Translations under genes and position numbers: made by a program | The notes under the pieces: model-generated | What the model was told of the DNA's origin: nothing | What the model saw: only the letters and a program-made list of their open reading frames with translations | The model's database searches: none | In this document: positions 1-10,633 of the stretch, piece by piece | How positions within the stretch are numbered: position 1 is the stretch's first letter | How the letters are laid out: each line of letters begins with the position of its first letter | From: Mesonia sp. HuA40 | GTDB taxonomy: Bacteria; Bacteroidota; Bacteroidia; Flavobacteriales; Flavobacteriaceae | DNA length: 64,000 bases | Direction of reading: 5' to 3' | NCBI RefSeq assembly: GCF_008017835.1 | Contig: NZ_VRLT01000005.1 | Coordinates: forward strand, 141,657-205,656

Positions 1-1231
<1,231 letters not shown>

Positions 1232-2344
1232 TTAGCTTTTAACTTTTTTTATATTTTCTAAAAATTGATCAAATAAATACAGAGAATCATTTGGTCCGGG
1301 ACTTGCTTCTGGATGATATTGAACACTAAAACAGTTTTTATCTTTCACTTTTAGTCCTGCAACCGTATTGTCGTTTAAATGTACATGGGTGATTTCTAAA
1401 CTTTGGTTTTTTTCAAGAGCCTCGCGACTAACCGCAAAACCGTGATTTTGAGAAGTAATTTCACCACAATTTGTACTTAAATTAAGTACCGGGTGGTTGA
1501 TGCCGCGATGACCATTATGCATCTTAAAGGTATTCACTCCATGAGCTAATGCGATAATTTGATGACCTAAGCAAATTCCAAATGTAGGCTTGTTACTAGA
1601 TATAATTTTTTTTGCCGTTTCAATTACCGACACCAAAGGTTCTGGATCACCGGGACCATTAGATAAAAAGAATCCGTCTGGTTCAAACTCATTTAATTCT
1701 TCAAAACTTGTATTGTAAGGAAAGACCTTTATAAAACAGTTTCTTGCACTTAAATTTCTTAAAATATTCTTCTTGACCCCTAAATCTAAAGCTGCTACTC
1801 TAATCATTGCATCAGAATTACCGATGGTATAGGCTTTTTGAGTTGAAACTTTTGACGCCAATTCCAAGCCTTTCATACTAGGTTGGGCGGCCAACTTTTC
1901 TTTAACCTCCTCAAGATTATCGATTTCTGTAGTGATAACGGCATTCATTGCCCCATTATCGCGAATATAACTTACCAGAGCGCGTGTATCAACATCGGAT
2001 ATTCCCAGAAGTTCGTGTTGTTGCATAAACTCTTCGAGAGGAAAATCTGCCTTGGGTCTAGAATAATTATAACTAAAATTTTTACATACCAAGCCTGCTA
2101 TTTTAATACTATCTGACTCAACTTCCTCGGTAGAAGCCCCGTAATTACCAATGTGAGCATTGGTAGTTACCATGATTTGCCCAAAATAACTAGGGTCGGT
2201 AAAAATCTCTTGATAACCGGTCATACCAGTATTAAAACAGACCTCACCGAAAGAGGTGCCACTTAAATTTCCAATAGCCTTACCCCAAAACTTTGTGCCA
2301 TCTTCTAAGAGAAGAAGTGCTTTTTTTCTTTTCTGATATATCAT
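1232..2344 (-). CDS. carA: carbamoyl-phosphate synthase small (glutaminase) subunit
   Basis: Glutamine amidotransferase subunit that feeds ammonia to CarB for carbamoyl phosphate, the precursor of pyrimidines and arginine. The 370 residues have the N-terminal CPSase small-chain domain (about 1-180) and a class I GATase domain. Its nucleophile Cys258 lies in GICLGHQ, with His344 and Glu346 in QYHPEAS completing the triad, so the enzyme looks intact. Length is usual for the family. The large subunit carB is not in this window. The gene begins 33 bp beyond the terminator hairpin of the ribosomal operon, so it needs either read-through or a promoter overlapping that hairpin. Confidence 0.97.
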   Translation of the reverse strand: MIYQKRKKALLLLEDGTKFWGKAIGNLSGTSFGEVCFNTGMTGYQEIFTDPSYFGQIMVTTNAHIGNYGASTEEVESDSIKIAGLVCKNFSYNYSRPKADFPLEEFMQQHELLGISDVDTRALVSYIRDNGAMNAVITTEIDNLEEVKEKLAAQPSMKGLELASKVSTQKAYTIGNSDAMIRVAALDLGVKKNILRNLSARNCFIKVFPYNTSFEELNEFEPDGFFLSNGPGDPEPLVSVIETAKKIISSNKPTFGICLGHQIIALAHGVNTFKMHNGHRGINHPVLNLSTNCGEITSQNHGFAVSREALEKNQSLEITHVHLNDNTVAGLKVKDKNCFSVQYHPEASPGPNDSLYLFDQFLENIKKVKS

Positions 2345-2371
2345 TGTGTTGTGTTTAAGTAAAAAAAGGTT

Positions 2372-2408
2372 AAAAAAAAAGGATAAACTTAAGACAGTTT
2401 ATCCTTTT
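2372..2408 (-). terminator. intrinsic terminator after rplQ
   Basis: A perfect 13-bp stem (2377-2389 with 2396-2408) closes a 6-nt loop. Read on the minus strand it is followed by a U-tract from the A-run at 2372-2380. It lies just after the rplQ stop and marks the end of the long ribosomal-protein transcript before carA. Confidence 0.85.
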
Positions 2409-2437
2409 AATATTATAGCTTATAATACATCATGTTC

Positions 2438-2923
2438 TTATTCCTCTTCATTGGTTGAAGATTCTTCTTGTTTACTAGCTGTTTCAGAGCCTGATGTATT
2501 TTTACCTCCACGTCTACTTCGACGAGTTGATTTCTTCTTAGTTGACCCGTTAGCGTTGTAAAGCTCATTAAAATCTACAAGCTCTATCATGGCCATATCT
2601 GCATTATCACCAAGACGGTTACCTAGTTTGATAATTCTTGTGTATCCTCCTGGTCTATCGCCAACTTTTGGTGCTACCTCCCTAAATAATTCAGAAACTG
2701 CATATTTATCACGCAATTTAGAAAAAACAATTCTTCTGTTGTGAGTTGTATCTTCTTTAGATTTGGTAACCAAAGGCTCGATAAACTGTTTAAGGGCTTT
2801 GGCCTTTGCTGTTGTGGTATTTATTCTTTTATGCTCGATTAAAGAGCTAGCCATATTGGCAAGCATTGCTTTACGGTGAGCAGTCTTTCTTCCTAAATGA
2901 TTAATTTTCTTTCCGTGTCTCAT
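2438..2923 (-). CDS. rplQ: 50S ribosomal protein L17
   Basis: bL17 of the large subunit, near the peptide exit tunnel. The first 120 residues are the L17 fold, starting [20 protein letters not shown]. The remaining 40 are a low-complexity tail rich in Lys, Arg, Ser and Glu, ending in a run of Glu. At 161 residues it is longer than the roughly 120-residue bacterial standard; such tails are common in Bacteroidota. It is the last gene of the alpha-operon part, 43 bp after rpoA, and is followed by a strong terminator. Confidence 0.98.
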   Translation of the reverse strand: MRHGKKINHLGRKTAHRKAMLANMASSLIEHKRINTTTAKAKALKQFIEPLVTKSKEDTTHNRRIVFSKLRDKYAVSELFREVAPKVGDRPGGYTRIIKLGNRLGDNADMAMIELVDFNELYNANGSTKKKSTRRSRRGGKNTSGSETASKQEESSTNEEE

Positions 2924-2966
2924 AGTTCTATGAAATTAGAAATATAGCTGAACTATACTTTCTATT

Positions 2967-3959
2967 TTAGTCTTTATCTAATTTATATTTTGAAAGATCC
3001 ATCCCAAAAGTAAGTCCTTTCACACTTACCAATTCTTCTAACTCTGTTAAAGACTTTTTACCAAAGTTACGGAACTTCATTAGATCGTTTTTATTATAGG
3101 TTACCAAATCTCCTAAGGTATCTACCTCTGCCGCTTTTAAACAGTTTAGGGCACGCACTGATAAATCTAAATCAACCAATTTGGTTTTAAGCAATTGGCG
3201 CATATGCAATGATTCTTCATCATAAGTTTCGGTTTGTGCAATCTCATCGGCCTCGAGCGTAATTCTCTCATCAGAGAACAACATAAAGTGATGAATTAAG
3301 ATTTTAGCCGCTTCAGTTAACGCATCCTTAGGGTGTATTGAACCGTCGGTTACAATTTCAAAAACCAGTTTTTCATAATCTGTCTTTTGTTCAACACGAT
3401 AGTTTTCAATACTATATTTTACGTTTTTTATAGGTGTGTAAATAGAATCCGTAAAGATATTACCTAAAGCTGCATTACTTTTTTTATTTTCTTCGGCGGG
3501 CACATAACCTCTTCCTTTATCAATGGTAAGCTCAATATTAAGGCTTACATTCTTCTCCATATTACAAATTACTAAATCTGGGTTTAGTACTTGAAAACCT
3601 GAGATGAATTTTTGAAAGTCACCTGCCTTAAGTTGATCTTTTCCACTTAGAGAAATAGTGACTGTTTCGTTATCGATATCTTCGATTTGTTTTTTAAACC
3701 TAACTTGCTTTAGGTTTAAAATAATCTCTGTTACATCTTCAACGACTCCTGCAATGGTAGAGAATTCGTGATCTACTCCCTCAATACGCACAGAAGTAAT
3801 TGCAAAACCTTCTAGAGAAGATAACAGCACTCTTCTTAAAGCGTTACCCACGGTAAGACCATAACCTGGTTCGAGCGGTCGAAATTCGAATTTCCCCTCA
3901 AACTCAGTAGAGTCTATCATGATAACTTTATCGGGCTTTTGAAAATTTAGTATTGCCAT
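2967..3959 (-). CDS. rpoA: DNA-directed RNA polymerase subunit alpha
   Basis: Alpha subunit, scaffold for assembly of RNA polymerase. The 330 residues contain the N-terminal dimerisation and assembly domain (about 1-235, with [19 protein letters not shown]) and the alpha-CTD (about 260-318) with its helix-hairpin-helix element ending [14 protein letters not shown]. Length is normal. It lies between rpsD (21 bp upstream) and rplQ, as in the classical alpha operon, and is probably expressed from the promoter before rpmJ and from read-through of the upstream ribosomal genes. Confidence 0.99.
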   Translation of the reverse strand: MAILNFQKPDKVIMIDSTEFEGKFEFRPLEPGYGLTVGNALRRVLLSSLEGFAITSVRIEGVDHEFSTIAGVVEDVTEIILNLKQVRFKKQIEDIDNETVTISLSGKDQLKAGDFQKFISGFQVLNPDLVICNMEKNVSLNIELTIDKGRGYVPAEENKKSNAALGNIFTDSIYTPIKNVKYSIENYRVEQKTDYEKLVFEIVTDGSIHPKDALTEAAKILIHHFMLFSDERITLEADEIAQTETYDEESLHMRQLLKTKLVDLDLSVRALNCLKAAEVDTLGDLVTYNKNDLMKFRNFGKKSLTELEELVSVKGLTFGMDLSKYKLDKD

Positions 3960-3980
3960 ATTATGAGTTCTGTCTATTAA

Positions 3981-4586
3981 TTATTTAGAATATAACTCGA
4001 CGATTAATTGCTCGTTGATGTTTTCTGGTATTTGAATTCTAGATGGAACAGATACAAAAGTTCCTTGCTTTTGCTCTGCATTCCAAGAAATCCACTCATA
4101 CACAGCATTTGCATTATCTAGAGATTGTACAATAGCCGTTAATGATTTTGATTTTTCTCTTACCCCTACTACATCTCCAGCTTTTAATTGGTAAGAAGGA
4201 ATGTTTACGATATTACCATTTACGGTAATATGTCTGTGTGAAACTAATTGTCTAGCACCGCTTCTAGAAGGAGAGATTCCCATTCTGTAAACAACGTTAT
4301 CTAATCTAGACTCGCAGTATTGCAACAAAACCTCACCAGTAATTCCCGGTGCACTTGTTGCTTTCTTAAACATATTTCTGAATTGACGCTCTAGGATACC
4401 ATAAGTATACTTCGCTTTTTGCTTTTCCATTAACTGAATTGCATACTCAGATTTTTTTCCACGGCGTCTATTATTACCGTGTTGACCTGGAGGATAGTTT
4501 CTTTTTTCAAAAGATTTATCATCTCCAAAAATAGCCTCTCCAAATTTACGTGCTATTTTCGTTTTAGGACCAGTATATCTTGCCAT
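3981..4586 (-). CDS. rpsD: 30S ribosomal protein S4
   Basis: uS4, primary 16S rRNA-binding assembly protein; in several bacteria it represses its own operon. The 201-residue protein begins [20 protein letters not shown] and carries the S4 RNA-binding module (about 92-155, [11 protein letters not shown] and HRHITVNG). It has no Cys4 zinc site at the N-terminus (C-minus form). It is preceded by an unusually wide 91-bp gap containing a hairpin plus U-run, a probable autoregulatory leader, and followed 21 bp later by rpoA. Confidence 0.99.
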   Translation of the reverse strand: MARYTGPKTKIARKFGEAIFGDDKSFEKRNYPPGQHGNNRRRGKKSEYAIQLMEKQKAKYTYGILERQFRNMFKKATSAPGITGEVLLQYCESRLDNVVYRMGISPSRSGARQLVSHRHITVNGNIVNIPSYQLKAGDVVGVREKSKSLTAIVQSLDNANAVYEWISWNAEQKQGTFVSVPSRIQIPENINEQLIVELYSK

Positions 4587-4600
4587 TAAATTTGATTTAT

Positions 4601-4660
4601 AAAAAACAGGTTATGAATTAAGGTCTAAAGTTTAATCCTTCGATAACCTTACTGTTTTTT
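4601..4660 (-). promoter_or_regulatory. candidate S4 leader / attenuator hairpin upstream of rpsD
   Basis: The gap between rpsK and rpsD holds a composite hairpin: AACA (4605-4608) with TGTT (4653-4656), GGTTAT (4609-4614) with ATAACC (4643-4648), and AAGG (4620-4623) with CCTT (4637-4640), separated by small internal loops. On the minus strand the 3' side runs straight into a U-tract, so it can act as a terminator. S4 autoregulation through mRNA structure is known in other bacteria. A link between this hairpin and S4 is inferred from position and structure. Confidence 0.6.
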
Positions 4661-4677
4661 TTTAATTAATACTTTTA

Positions 4678-5073
4678 TTAAACTCTTCTTCTTTTAGGAG
4701 GACGACAACCGTTGTGCGGTATAGGCGTAACATCGATTATTTCGGTTACTTCAACCCCTGAATTATGAATAGAACGTATTGCAGATTCTCTTCCGTTTCC
4801 AGGACCTTTAACATACACCTTCACCTTACGCAAACCTGCTTCGTGTGCCACTTTACTAGCATCTTCGGCAGCCATTTGTGCAGCATAAGGAGTATTTTTC
4901 TTACTTCCTCTAAAGCCCATTTTTCCGGCAGACGACCAAGAAATAACATCACCATTCTTGTTACACAAAGAAACAATGATATTGTTAAATGAAGCCGTAA
5001 CATGTGCCTCTCCAAAAGACTCAACTACAACTTTACGTTTTTTTGAGGTTGACTTAGATTTTGCTTTTGCCAT
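4678..5073 (-). CDS. rpsK: 30S ribosomal protein S11
   Basis: uS11, a platform protein of the small subunit that contacts mRNA near the E site. The 131 residues start with a short Lys/Ser-rich tail ([14 protein letters not shown]) and then follow the family closely, with [20 protein letters not shown] and the C-terminal [16 protein letters not shown]. Length is standard. It is 9 bp downstream of rpsM in the alpha-operon segment. Out-of-frame ORFs on both strands here are shadows of this gene. Confidence 0.98.
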   Translation of the reverse strand: MAKAKSKSTSKKRKVVVESFGEAHVTASFNNIIVSLCNKNGDVISWSSAGKMGFRGSKKNTPYAAQMAAEDASKVAHEAGLRKVKVYVKGPGNGRESAIRSIHNSGVEVTEIIDVTPIPHNGCRPPKRRRV

Positions 5074-5082
5074 GTTTACTTA

Positions 5083-5457
5083 TTATTTAGTTACCTTTTT
5101 CTTATTAGCAACTGTTTTTCTCTTTCCTTTTCTGGTTCTAGAATTATTCTTAGTACGCTGTCCTCTTAATGGCAAGCCCACTCTATGTCTAATTCCGCGG
5201 TAGCAACCGATGTCCATTAATCGCTTAATGTTCAATTGAACCTCAGAACGAAGTTCACCTTCGATAGTATATTTACCTACTTCTTGACGAATTCTACCTA
5301 TCTCATCATCAGACCAGTCGGTAACTTTAGTACTCTCATCTACTTGGGCATCTTTAAGGATCATTTGAGCCCTACTTTTGCCTATTCCGAAGATATAGGT
5401 CAACGCTATAACTCCTCGCTTTTGTTTTGGTATATCAACACCTGCTATTCTTGCCAT
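5083..5457 (-). CDS. rpsM: 30S ribosomal protein S13
   Basis: uS13, head of the small subunit, contacting the P-site tRNA and bridging to the large subunit. The 124-residue product begins [20 protein letters not shown], has the helix-two-turn-helix [11 protein letters not shown] and ends in the basic tail [15 protein letters not shown]. It starts 2 bp after the rpmJ stop codon, so the two are almost certainly cotranscribed and perhaps translationally coupled. Confidence 0.98.
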   Translation of the reverse strand: MARIAGVDIPKQKRGVIALTYIFGIGKSRAQMILKDAQVDESTKVTDWSDDEIGRIRQEVGKYTIEGELRSEVQLNIKRLMDIGCYRGIRHRVGLPLRGQRTKNNSRTRKGKRKTVANKKKVTK

Positions 5458-5459
5458 AA

Positions 5460-5576
5460 TTAGCCTTGTCTTTGTTTAAATCTAGGATTCTTTTTGTTAA
5501 TTACATAAAGTCTACCTTTTCTGCGTACAATTTTGCAGTCGGCGCTTCTTTTCTTTACGGATGCTCTTACTTTCAT
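5460..5576 (-). CDS. rpmJ: 50S ribosomal protein L36 (zinc-free form)
   Basis: A 38-residue bL36. The protein begins [20 protein letters not shown] and ends NPRFKQRQG. Of the four zinc ligands of the C-plus form (three Cys and one His), only one Cys remains, so this is a zinc-independent C-minus protein, as usual in Bacteroidota. The start is the only in-frame ATG. It leads the alpha-operon segment rpmJ-rpsM-rpsK-rpsD-rpoA-rplQ and is preceded by an 89-bp gap with a good promoter match. Confidence 0.95.
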   Translation of the reverse strand: MKVRASVKKRSADCKIVRRKGRLYVINKKNPRFKQRQG

Positions 5577-5623
5577 CTTACTTAGTTTTTGTCCTTTTAT
5601 ATGGCTTCTAATTTTTCAGCACG

Positions 5624-5631
5624 CAAAAGTA
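5624..5631 (-). promoter_or_regulatory. internal promoter -7 element before rpmJ
   Basis: On the minus strand the gap between infA and rpmJ reads TACTTTTG, an exact match to the flavobacterial -7 consensus TAnnTTTG, 48 bp before the rpmJ ATG. No clear -33 TTG at ideal spacing is visible. It would give the rpmJ-to-rplQ segment its own start within the large cluster. Confidence 0.5.
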
Positions 5632-5665
5632 CTAATTTTTTTTCAAAAACCATAATTTTAGATTT

Positions 5666-5881
5666 TTAGTATCTATATGTTATTCGAGCCTTAGTTAGAT
5701 CGTAAGGACTCATTTCTAATTTTACCTTATCTCCAGGCAATAATTTTATATAATGCATGCGCATTTTGCCTGAGATGTGTGCAGTAACAATGTGTCCATT
5801 TTCTAGCTCTACACGAAACATTGCATTAGACAATGCTTCTACAATTGTTCCGTCTTGTTCTATTGCTGGTTGTTTTGCCAT
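5666..5881 (-). CDS. infA: translation initiation factor IF-1
   Basis: IF-1 binds the ribosomal A site and helps select the initiator tRNA. The 71 residues form a single S1/OB fold, with the signature [20 protein letters not shown] and the end [10 protein letters not shown]. Length is exactly typical. It starts 2 bp after the secY stop. No methionine aminopeptidase (map) or adk gene sits between secY and infA, unlike many other phyla; adk is found here at 45568. Confidence 0.98.
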   Translation of the reverse strand: MAKQPAIEQDGTIVEALSNAMFRVELENGHIVTAHISGKMRMHYIKLLPGDKVKLEMSPYDLTKARITYRY

Positions 5882-5883
5882 AA

Positions 5884-7221
5884 TTAAGCTATTGCTTTTC
5901 TGTTTTTACCTGATTTCATTAAGCCATCATAATGTCTATTCAATAAATATGAGTTTACTTGCTGTATAGTATCAATAGCCACCCCTACCATAATCAATAA
6001 AGAAGTACCACCAAAAAATAAGGCCCAACCCTGCTGTACACCAAAGCTAACTACAATGGCCGGAAAAATGGCAATTAAAGCCAAAAATACAGAACCAGGA
6101 AGGGTGATTTGCGACATTATACGATCTAAATACTCGGCAGTTTCAGTTCCAGGACGAATCCCAGGGATGAACCCTCCGCTTCTCTTAAGATCATCAGCCA
6201 TTTTATTGGTAGGCACTGTAATTGCGGTATAAAAGTATGTAAATACAATAATCAATAAAGCAAAAACTAAGTTATACCAGAAGCCAAAGATATTTTGAAA
6301 AGCCGAGGTTATACCTTGAGCTGTTTCTGAATCTGAAAGTCCAGCAACAGCTGCAGGTATAAACATAATGGCTTGTGCAAAAATGATAGGCATTACTCCA
6401 GAAGCATTTAACTTTAGGGGTATAAACTGTCTAGCACCTCCAAATATATTTTTCTCGTAGCCACCTGTGGCATTTCTACGTGCGTACTGCACAGGAATTT
6501 GACGAACGGCCATCACCAACATAACCGATGCAAAAATAATCGCAAACCAAATAGCTAATTCGATTAAAATCATAATCAAACCACCATTACTTTCGGCAAC
6601 ACGCGATTGTATTTCTTGCAAAAATGATTGTGGAAGTGTAGCAATGATTCCCACCATAATTAATAAGGATATTCCGTTACCAATACCTTTATCGGTAATT
6701 CGTTCACCTAACCACATTGCAAAAATACATCCTGTTGTTAAAATAATAACCGATGAAACTATAAAGGTAAAAGAGTCTCCTAACAAAAATGCACTATCTG
6801 GTAGTGTTGCATAAAGATTATAAATGTACCCCGGCCCCTGTACTAAAGTAATAGCAATGGTAAGCCAACGGGTAATTTGATTAATCTTCTTACGTCCACT
6901 TTCGCCTTCCTTTTGCAGTTTCTGCAAGTAAGGAACGGCAATCCCCATCAATTGCACTACAATCGATGCAGATATATAAGGCATAATTCCTAATGCAAAA
7001 ATAGATGCATTTGAAAATGCCCCACCTGTAAATGCATTAAGTAAACCCAGCAAACCTCCATCGGTTTGGTTTGCAAGATCTGTTAGTTGGGAGGCGTCTA
7101 TTCCTGGAAGAACAACTTGTGCTCCAAAACGATAAACAAGTAAAAGCCCAAGAGTAACCAAAATTCGGTTTTTGAGCTCTTCAATTTTCCAGATGTTTTT
7201 TATAGTTTCAAAAAATTTCAT
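5884..7221 (-). CDS. secY: preprotein translocase subunit SecY
   Basis: Channel-forming subunit of the Sec translocon in the inner membrane. The 445 residues show about ten hydrophobic segments from [12 protein letters not shown] to the C-terminal [13 protein letters not shown], with the conserved [12 protein letters not shown] region and the cytoplasmic loop PVQYARR. Length is normal. It is the last gene of the spc-type block, 10 bp after rplO, and is followed immediately by infA. Confidence 0.98.
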   Translation of the reverse strand: MKFFETIKNIWKIEELKNRILVTLGLLLVYRFGAQVVLPGIDASQLTDLANQTDGGLLGLLNAFTGGAFSNASIFALGIMPYISASIVVQLMGIAVPYLQKLQKEGESGRKKINQITRWLTIAITLVQGPGYIYNLYATLPDSAFLLGDSFTFIVSSVIILTTGCIFAMWLGERITDKGIGNGISLLIMVGIIATLPQSFLQEIQSRVAESNGGLIMILIELAIWFAIIFASVMLVMAVRQIPVQYARRNATGGYEKNIFGGARQFIPLKLNASGVMPIIFAQAIMFIPAAVAGLSDSETAQGITSAFQNIFGFWYNLVFALLIIVFTYFYTAITVPTNKMADDLKRSGGFIPGIRPGTETAEYLDRIMSQITLPGSVFLALIAIFPAIVVSFGVQQGWALFFGGTSLLIMVGVAIDTIQQVNSYLLNRHYDGLMKSGKNRKAIA

Positions 7222-7231
7222 TGTTTCTCTA

Positions 7232-7684
7232 TTATAAGGTTGTTGCTTCTCCTCCAGCAGCTTCGATAGCTTCTTTTGCAGTCGCTGTGAATTTATGTGC
7301 AGTTATTTTTAAACTTGCTTTCAACTCACCTCTTCCTAATATTTTGATTAAATCTCTTTTATTGGCCAATCGGTTTTCAACTAGAGTTTCAACCGTTACC
7401 TCATCTTTAATCTTTCCTTCATCAACCAATCGCTGCAACGTATCTAAGTTTATACCTTGATAAGCCACACGATTACGATTAGTAAATCCAAATTTTGGCA
7501 CTCTTCTTTGAAGTGGCATTTGACCACCTTCAAATCCGATTTTCTTAGAATAACCAGAACGAGATTTAGCACCTTTGTGCCCACGAGTTGCAGTTCCTCC
7601 TTTACCAGAACCTTCACCTCGTCCTACTCGTTTGTTATTCTTACGAACTGAACCTTTTGCAGGTTTTAAATTATTTAATTCCAT
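7232..7684 (-). CDS. rplO: 50S ribosomal protein L15
   Basis: uL15, an early-assembling 23S rRNA-binding protein. The Gly-rich N-terminal extension ([20 protein letters not shown]) and the C-terminal domain ending [12 protein letters not shown] are clear. The open frame extends three codons further to an ATG at 7693, but the family start is [11 protein letters not shown], so the ATG at 7684 is chosen. That leaves a 9-bp gap after rpmD and gives a 150-residue protein of normal length. Confidence 0.97.
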   Translation of the reverse strand: MELNNLKPAKGSVRKNNKRVGRGEGSGKGGTATRGHKGAKSRSGYSKKIGFEGGQMPLQRRVPKFGFTNRNRVAYQGINLDTLQRLVDEGKIKDEVTVETLVENRLANKRDLIKILGRGELKASLKITAHKFTATAKEAIEAAGGEATTL

Positions 7685-7693
7685 CGTGTTCAA

Positions 7694-7876
7694 TTATTTT
7701 GCTTCCTCAACAGAAACTAAATGTTTTACTTTATTTATCATTCCAAGAATGTTAGGAGTGTCGTTATGCTCTACGCTTTGTCCGATCTTTTTCAACCCTA
7801 AAGCCTCCAATGTTAATTTTTGGTTCTTGGTTCGGTTAATAGCACTACGTACTTTGGTAACTTTAATTTTTGCCAT
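7694..7876 (-). CDS. rpmD: 50S ribosomal protein L30
   Basis: uL30, a 60-residue large-subunit protein. The sequence begins [20 protein letters not shown] and carries the family core [20 protein letters not shown]. Length is typical. It lies 11 bp after rpsE and just before rplO, the standard spc-operon order. Confidence 0.97.
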   Translation of the reverse strand: MAKIKVTKVRSAINRTKNQKLTLEALGLKKIGQSVEHNDTPNILGMINKVKHLVSVEEAK

Positions 7877-7887
7877 GACTTCCTGTA

Positions 7888-8412
7888 TTATCCGTTAAAA
7901 ACTTTATCTAATGAGATTCCTCTTTGTTTGGCAATTGTTTCTGCACTTCTTAACTGCAATAAAGCATCAAAAGTAGCTTTAACAACATTGTGTGGGTTTG
8001 AAGAACCTTGCGATTTAGACAATACATCATGTACGCCAACTGCTTCAAGTACTGCTCTTACAGCACCACCTGCAATCACCCCTGTACCAGGAGCTGCCGG
8101 TAAAATAAATACTCGCGCACCGCTATATTTACCCTTTTGTTCGTGAGGAAGGGTTCCTTTATGTAAAGGAATTCTAACTAAATTCTTCTTTGCATCTTCT
8201 ACAGCTTTTGCAATAGCTTCTGCAACTTCTTTAGATTTACCTAAACCGTGACCTACTACACCATTTTCATCTCCAACAACTACGATTGCAGAGAATCCAA
8301 AAGCTCTACCACCTTTAGTAACTTTTGTAACACGTTGTACACCTACTAAGCGATCTTTTAAATCTAAACCACTTGGCTTTACAAGTTCTACGTTTTTATA
8401 ATCTTGATACAT
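7888..8412 (-). CDS. rpsE: 30S ribosomal protein S5
   Basis: uS5, involved in decoding fidelity and mRNA unwinding at the entry channel. The 174 residues contain the double-stranded RNA-binding domain (about 17-80, [18 protein letters not shown]) and the S5 C-terminal fold (about 95-165, with [20 protein letters not shown]). Length is normal. It follows rplR by 6 bp and precedes rpmD by 11 bp. Confidence 0.98.
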   Translation of the reverse strand: MYQDYKNVELVKPSGLDLKDRLVGVQRVTKVTKGGRAFGFSAIVVVGDENGVVGHGLGKSKEVAEAIAKAVEDAKKNLVRIPLHKGTLPHEQKGKYSGARVFILPAAPGTGVIAGGAVRAVLEAVGVHDVLSKSQGSSNPHNVVKATFDALLQLRSAETIAKQRGISLDKVFNG

Positions 8413-8418
8413 ATTATT

Positions 8419-8772
8419 TTAGAATTTTAGTCCTCCTTCTCGAGCACCGTCTGCTAATGATTTAACTCTACCGTGATATAAATAGCCCCCTCGATCAAAG
8501 GTTACTAATTCTACACCAGCATTCTTTGCACGTTCTGCAATTAATTTTCCTACCTCTTGAGCAACTTCAATTTTGGTTCCCTTTGAGGTTATTTCTTTAT
8601 CTCGAGAAGATGCCGCTGCTAGGGTTACTCCGTCTACATCATTGACCAACTGTGCGTAAATTTCTTTATTACTTCTGTACACAGATAATCTAGGACGAGA
8701 AGCATTACCAGCTAAATTTTTGCGTATTCTTCTTCTGATTTTTTCTCTTCTTTTTTCTTTTGAAAATGCCAT
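8419..8772 (-). CDS. rplR: 50S ribosomal protein L18
   Basis: uL18 carries 5S rRNA into the central protuberance. The 117-residue product has the basic N-terminus ([13 protein letters not shown]), the motif [17 protein letters not shown] and the C-terminal [20 protein letters not shown]. It sits between rplF (12 bp upstream) and rpsE. Confidence 0.98.
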   Translation of the reverse strand: MAFSKEKRREKIRRRIRKNLAGNASRPRLSVYRSNKEIYAQLVNDVDGVTLAAASSRDKEITSKGTKIEVAQEVGKLIAERAKNAGVELVTFDRGGYLYHGRVKSLADGAREGGLKF

Positions 8773-8784
8773 AATTACAATCTT

Positions 8785-9327
8785 TTAAGCTGATTTACCT
8801 GCTTTTCTTCTTAATTGTTCTCCTACAAATTTAATTCCTTTTCCTTTGTAAGGCTCTGGCTTACGGAATGATCGAATTTTTGCAGCCACTTGACCTACAA
8901 GTTGCTTATCATGAGAAGTTAGTTTAACGATTGGATTTTTTCCTTTTTCAGAAATTGCCTCAACTTTAACCTCTGGCGCCAATTCTAAAACAATATTATG
9001 CGAGAATCCCAAGGCTAAGTCTAAAACCTGCCCTTGATTAGAGGCACGGTAACCTACCCCCACTAATTCTAATTCTTTAGTAAAACCGTTTGATACACCT
9101 TCAACCATATTTTGGATTAAAGCTCTATACAAACCATGTTTACCCTTAAAGTTCTTTTTATCTGAAGAACGCTCTAAAATAACTTGGTTATCTTCTATTT
9201 TTATTTCGATATCCGAGAATTCTTGAGTTAACTCTCCTAACTTACCTTTTACAGTAATCAACCCCTCATCTAGGGTTACAGTTACTCCTTCTGGTATCGA
9301 AACTGGACTGTTTCCTATTCTTGACAT
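8785..9327 (-). CDS. rplF: 50S ribosomal protein L6
   Basis: uL6, near the factor-binding centre of the large subunit. Two tandem L6 domains are present (about 11-82 and 90-165), with the signature EPYKGKGIKF close to the end. The 180-residue length is standard. It follows rpsH by 19 bp. Confidence 0.98.
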   Translation of the reverse strand: MSRIGNSPVSIPEGVTVTLDEGLITVKGKLGELTQEFSDIEIKIEDNQVILERSSDKKNFKGKHGLYRALIQNMVEGVSNGFTKELELVGVGYRASNQGQVLDLALGFSHNIVLELAPEVKVEAISEKGKNPIVKLTSHDKQLVGQVAAKIRSFRKPEPYKGKGIKFVGEQLRRKAGKSA

Positions 9328-9346
9328 AACTTTTGTCTTTTAAAAA

Positions 9347-9745
9347 TTAGTAAACGTAGCAAAGTAATTCACCACCTACTTTCTCTCTTTGGGCTTGCTT
9401 ACCTGTCATAACTCCTTTTGAAGTAGAAACAATAGCTATTCCTAATCCGTTAAGGATTCTTGGAATCTCGTTCGCCCCTGCATATTTACGCAGACCAGGC
9501 TTACTAATTCGTTGTAACTTTTTAATTACACTCTCTTTAGTATCCTTGTCATACTTAAGTGCGATTTTGATACTTCCTTGAGCGGTAGTATCTTCAAACT
9601 TATAACTTAAGATATATCCTTGATCGAATAAAATCTTTGTTATTTGTTTTTTTAGATTAGAAGCAGGAATTTCAACTACGCGGTGATTTGCCGCCATAGC
9701 GTTTCTAATTCTTGTCAAATAATCTGCAATAGGATCTGTATTCAT
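9347..9745 (-). CDS. rpsH: 30S ribosomal protein S8
   Basis: uS8, central-domain 16S rRNA-binding protein, which in Escherichia coli is the translational repressor of the spc operon. The 132 residues begin MNTDPIADYLTRIRNAMAAN and end with the conserved STSKGVMTGKQAQREKVGGE block. The 63-bp gap upstream, between rpsN and rpsH, is wider than its neighbours and contains a hairpin that could be a regulatory site. Confidence 0.98.
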   Translation of the reverse strand: MNTDPIADYLTRIRNAMAANHRVVEIPASNLKKQITKILFDQGYILSYKFEDTTAQGSIKIALKYDKDTKESVIKKLQRISKPGLRKYAGANEIPRILNGLGIAIVSTSKGVMTGKQAQREKVGGELLCYVY

Positions 9746-9758
9746 TTTACAAATATTT

Positions 9759-9797
9759 TGATTGTGGTTTTCTTCTTTTTTATAGAACCTTCAATCA
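9759..9797 (-). promoter_or_regulatory. intercistronic hairpin between rpsN and rpsH
   Basis: TGATTG (9759-9764) pairs with CAATCA (9792-9797), and inside it GGTT (9766-9769) pairs with AACC (9786-9789), around a purine-rich loop on the transcript. It fills one of the few wide gaps in the ribosomal cluster. S8 binds spc mRNA in Escherichia coli; a similar role here is only a suggestion. Confidence 0.35.
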
Positions 9798-9808
9798 GTT
9801 AAACAATA

Positions 9809-10078
9809 TTACCAACTGGCTTTCTTTACACCAGGTATCAAACCTTTGTTGGCCATTTCTCTAAACATTACACGAGAAATTCCAAATTGTCTCATGTAAC
9901 CTTTAGGTCTTCCGGTTAATTTACATCTATTATGTAAGCGAACTGGAGAGGCGTTTTTAGGTAATTTTTGCAATGCTTCATAGTCACCAGCTTCTTTCAA
10001 AGCTTTTCTCTTTTCAGCATATTTATCTACCAATTTTTGTCTCTTCACCTCGCGGGCTTTCATTGATTCTTTAGCCAT
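9809..10078 (-). CDS. rpsN: 30S ribosomal protein S14
   Basis: uS14, head of the small subunit. It is the long zinc-free type of 89 residues: the CxxC pairs of the short zinc form are absent, and the C-terminal half carries [19 protein letters not shown] and ends GVKKASW. It starts 1 bp after the rplE stop, as in the standard spc order rplE-rpsN-rpsH. Confidence 0.98.
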   Translation of the reverse strand: MAKESMKAREVKRQKLVDKYAEKRKALKEAGDYEALQKLPKNASPVRLHNRCKLTGRPKGYMRQFGISRVMFREMANKGLIPGVKKASW

Positions 10079-10079
10079 G

Positions 10080-10631
10080 TTATTTCTTTTTAAATGGTAA
10101 ACCTAGTTCTGTCAATAAAGACTTCGCTTCTTTATCGGTTTTTGCCGTGGTTACAAATGTAATATCCATACCTGATATTTTGTTCACTGTATCGATATTT
10201 ATTTCAGGAAAAATAATTTGCTCAGTAATTCCTAAGTTATAATTACCCCTCCCGTCAAAACCAGTGGCTTTAATTCCGTTAAAATCACGCACCCTTGGTA
10301 AAGAAGCGGTGATTAATCGATCTAAAAATTCATACATACGCTCACCTCTTAAAGTAACTTTGGCACCAATAGGCATACCTTTACGTAATTTAAAAGAGGC
10401 AACATCTTTCTTTGAAATGGTTGCAACAGCTTTTTGACCTGTAATTGTAGTTAATTCATCAACGGCATGATCAATTAATTTTTTATCAGCCACAGCTGCA
10501 CCTACACCTCTACTTACTACAATTTTAGTAAGTTTAGGCACTTCCATTTTATTTTCGTAACTAAATTCTTCTGTAAGAGCAGAAATGACCTTGTCTTTAT
10601 ACTCTTGTTTAAGTCTTGGTACGTAGCTCAT
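10080..10631 (-). CDS. rplE: 50S ribosomal protein L5
   Basis: uL5 binds 5S rRNA and contacts the P-site tRNA. The 183 residues begin [20 protein letters not shown] and include [20 protein letters not shown] and the conserved [11 protein letters not shown] loop. Length is typical. It lies 2 bp after rplX and 1 bp before rpsN. Confidence 0.98.
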   Translation of the reverse strand: MSYVPRLKQEYKDKVISALTEEFSYENKMEVPKLTKIVVSRGVGAAVADKKLIDHAVDELTTITGQKAVATISKKDVASFKLRKGMPIGAKVTLRGERMYEFLDRLITASLPRVRDFNGIKATGFDGRGNYNLGITEQIIFPEINIDTVNKISGMDITFVTTAKTDKEAKSLLTELGLPFKKK

Positions 10632-10633
10632 AA

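Noticed and set aside
5882..5883. Loss of map between secY and infA as a recent deletion
   Set aside because: The gap is 2 bp and clean, and this order is known in the group; nothing suggests a scar.
7575..7898. 107-residue plus-strand frame over rplO and rpmD
   Set aside because: Antisense shadow of two conserved ribosomal genes. The same holds for the other plus-strand frames between 1883 and 18980.
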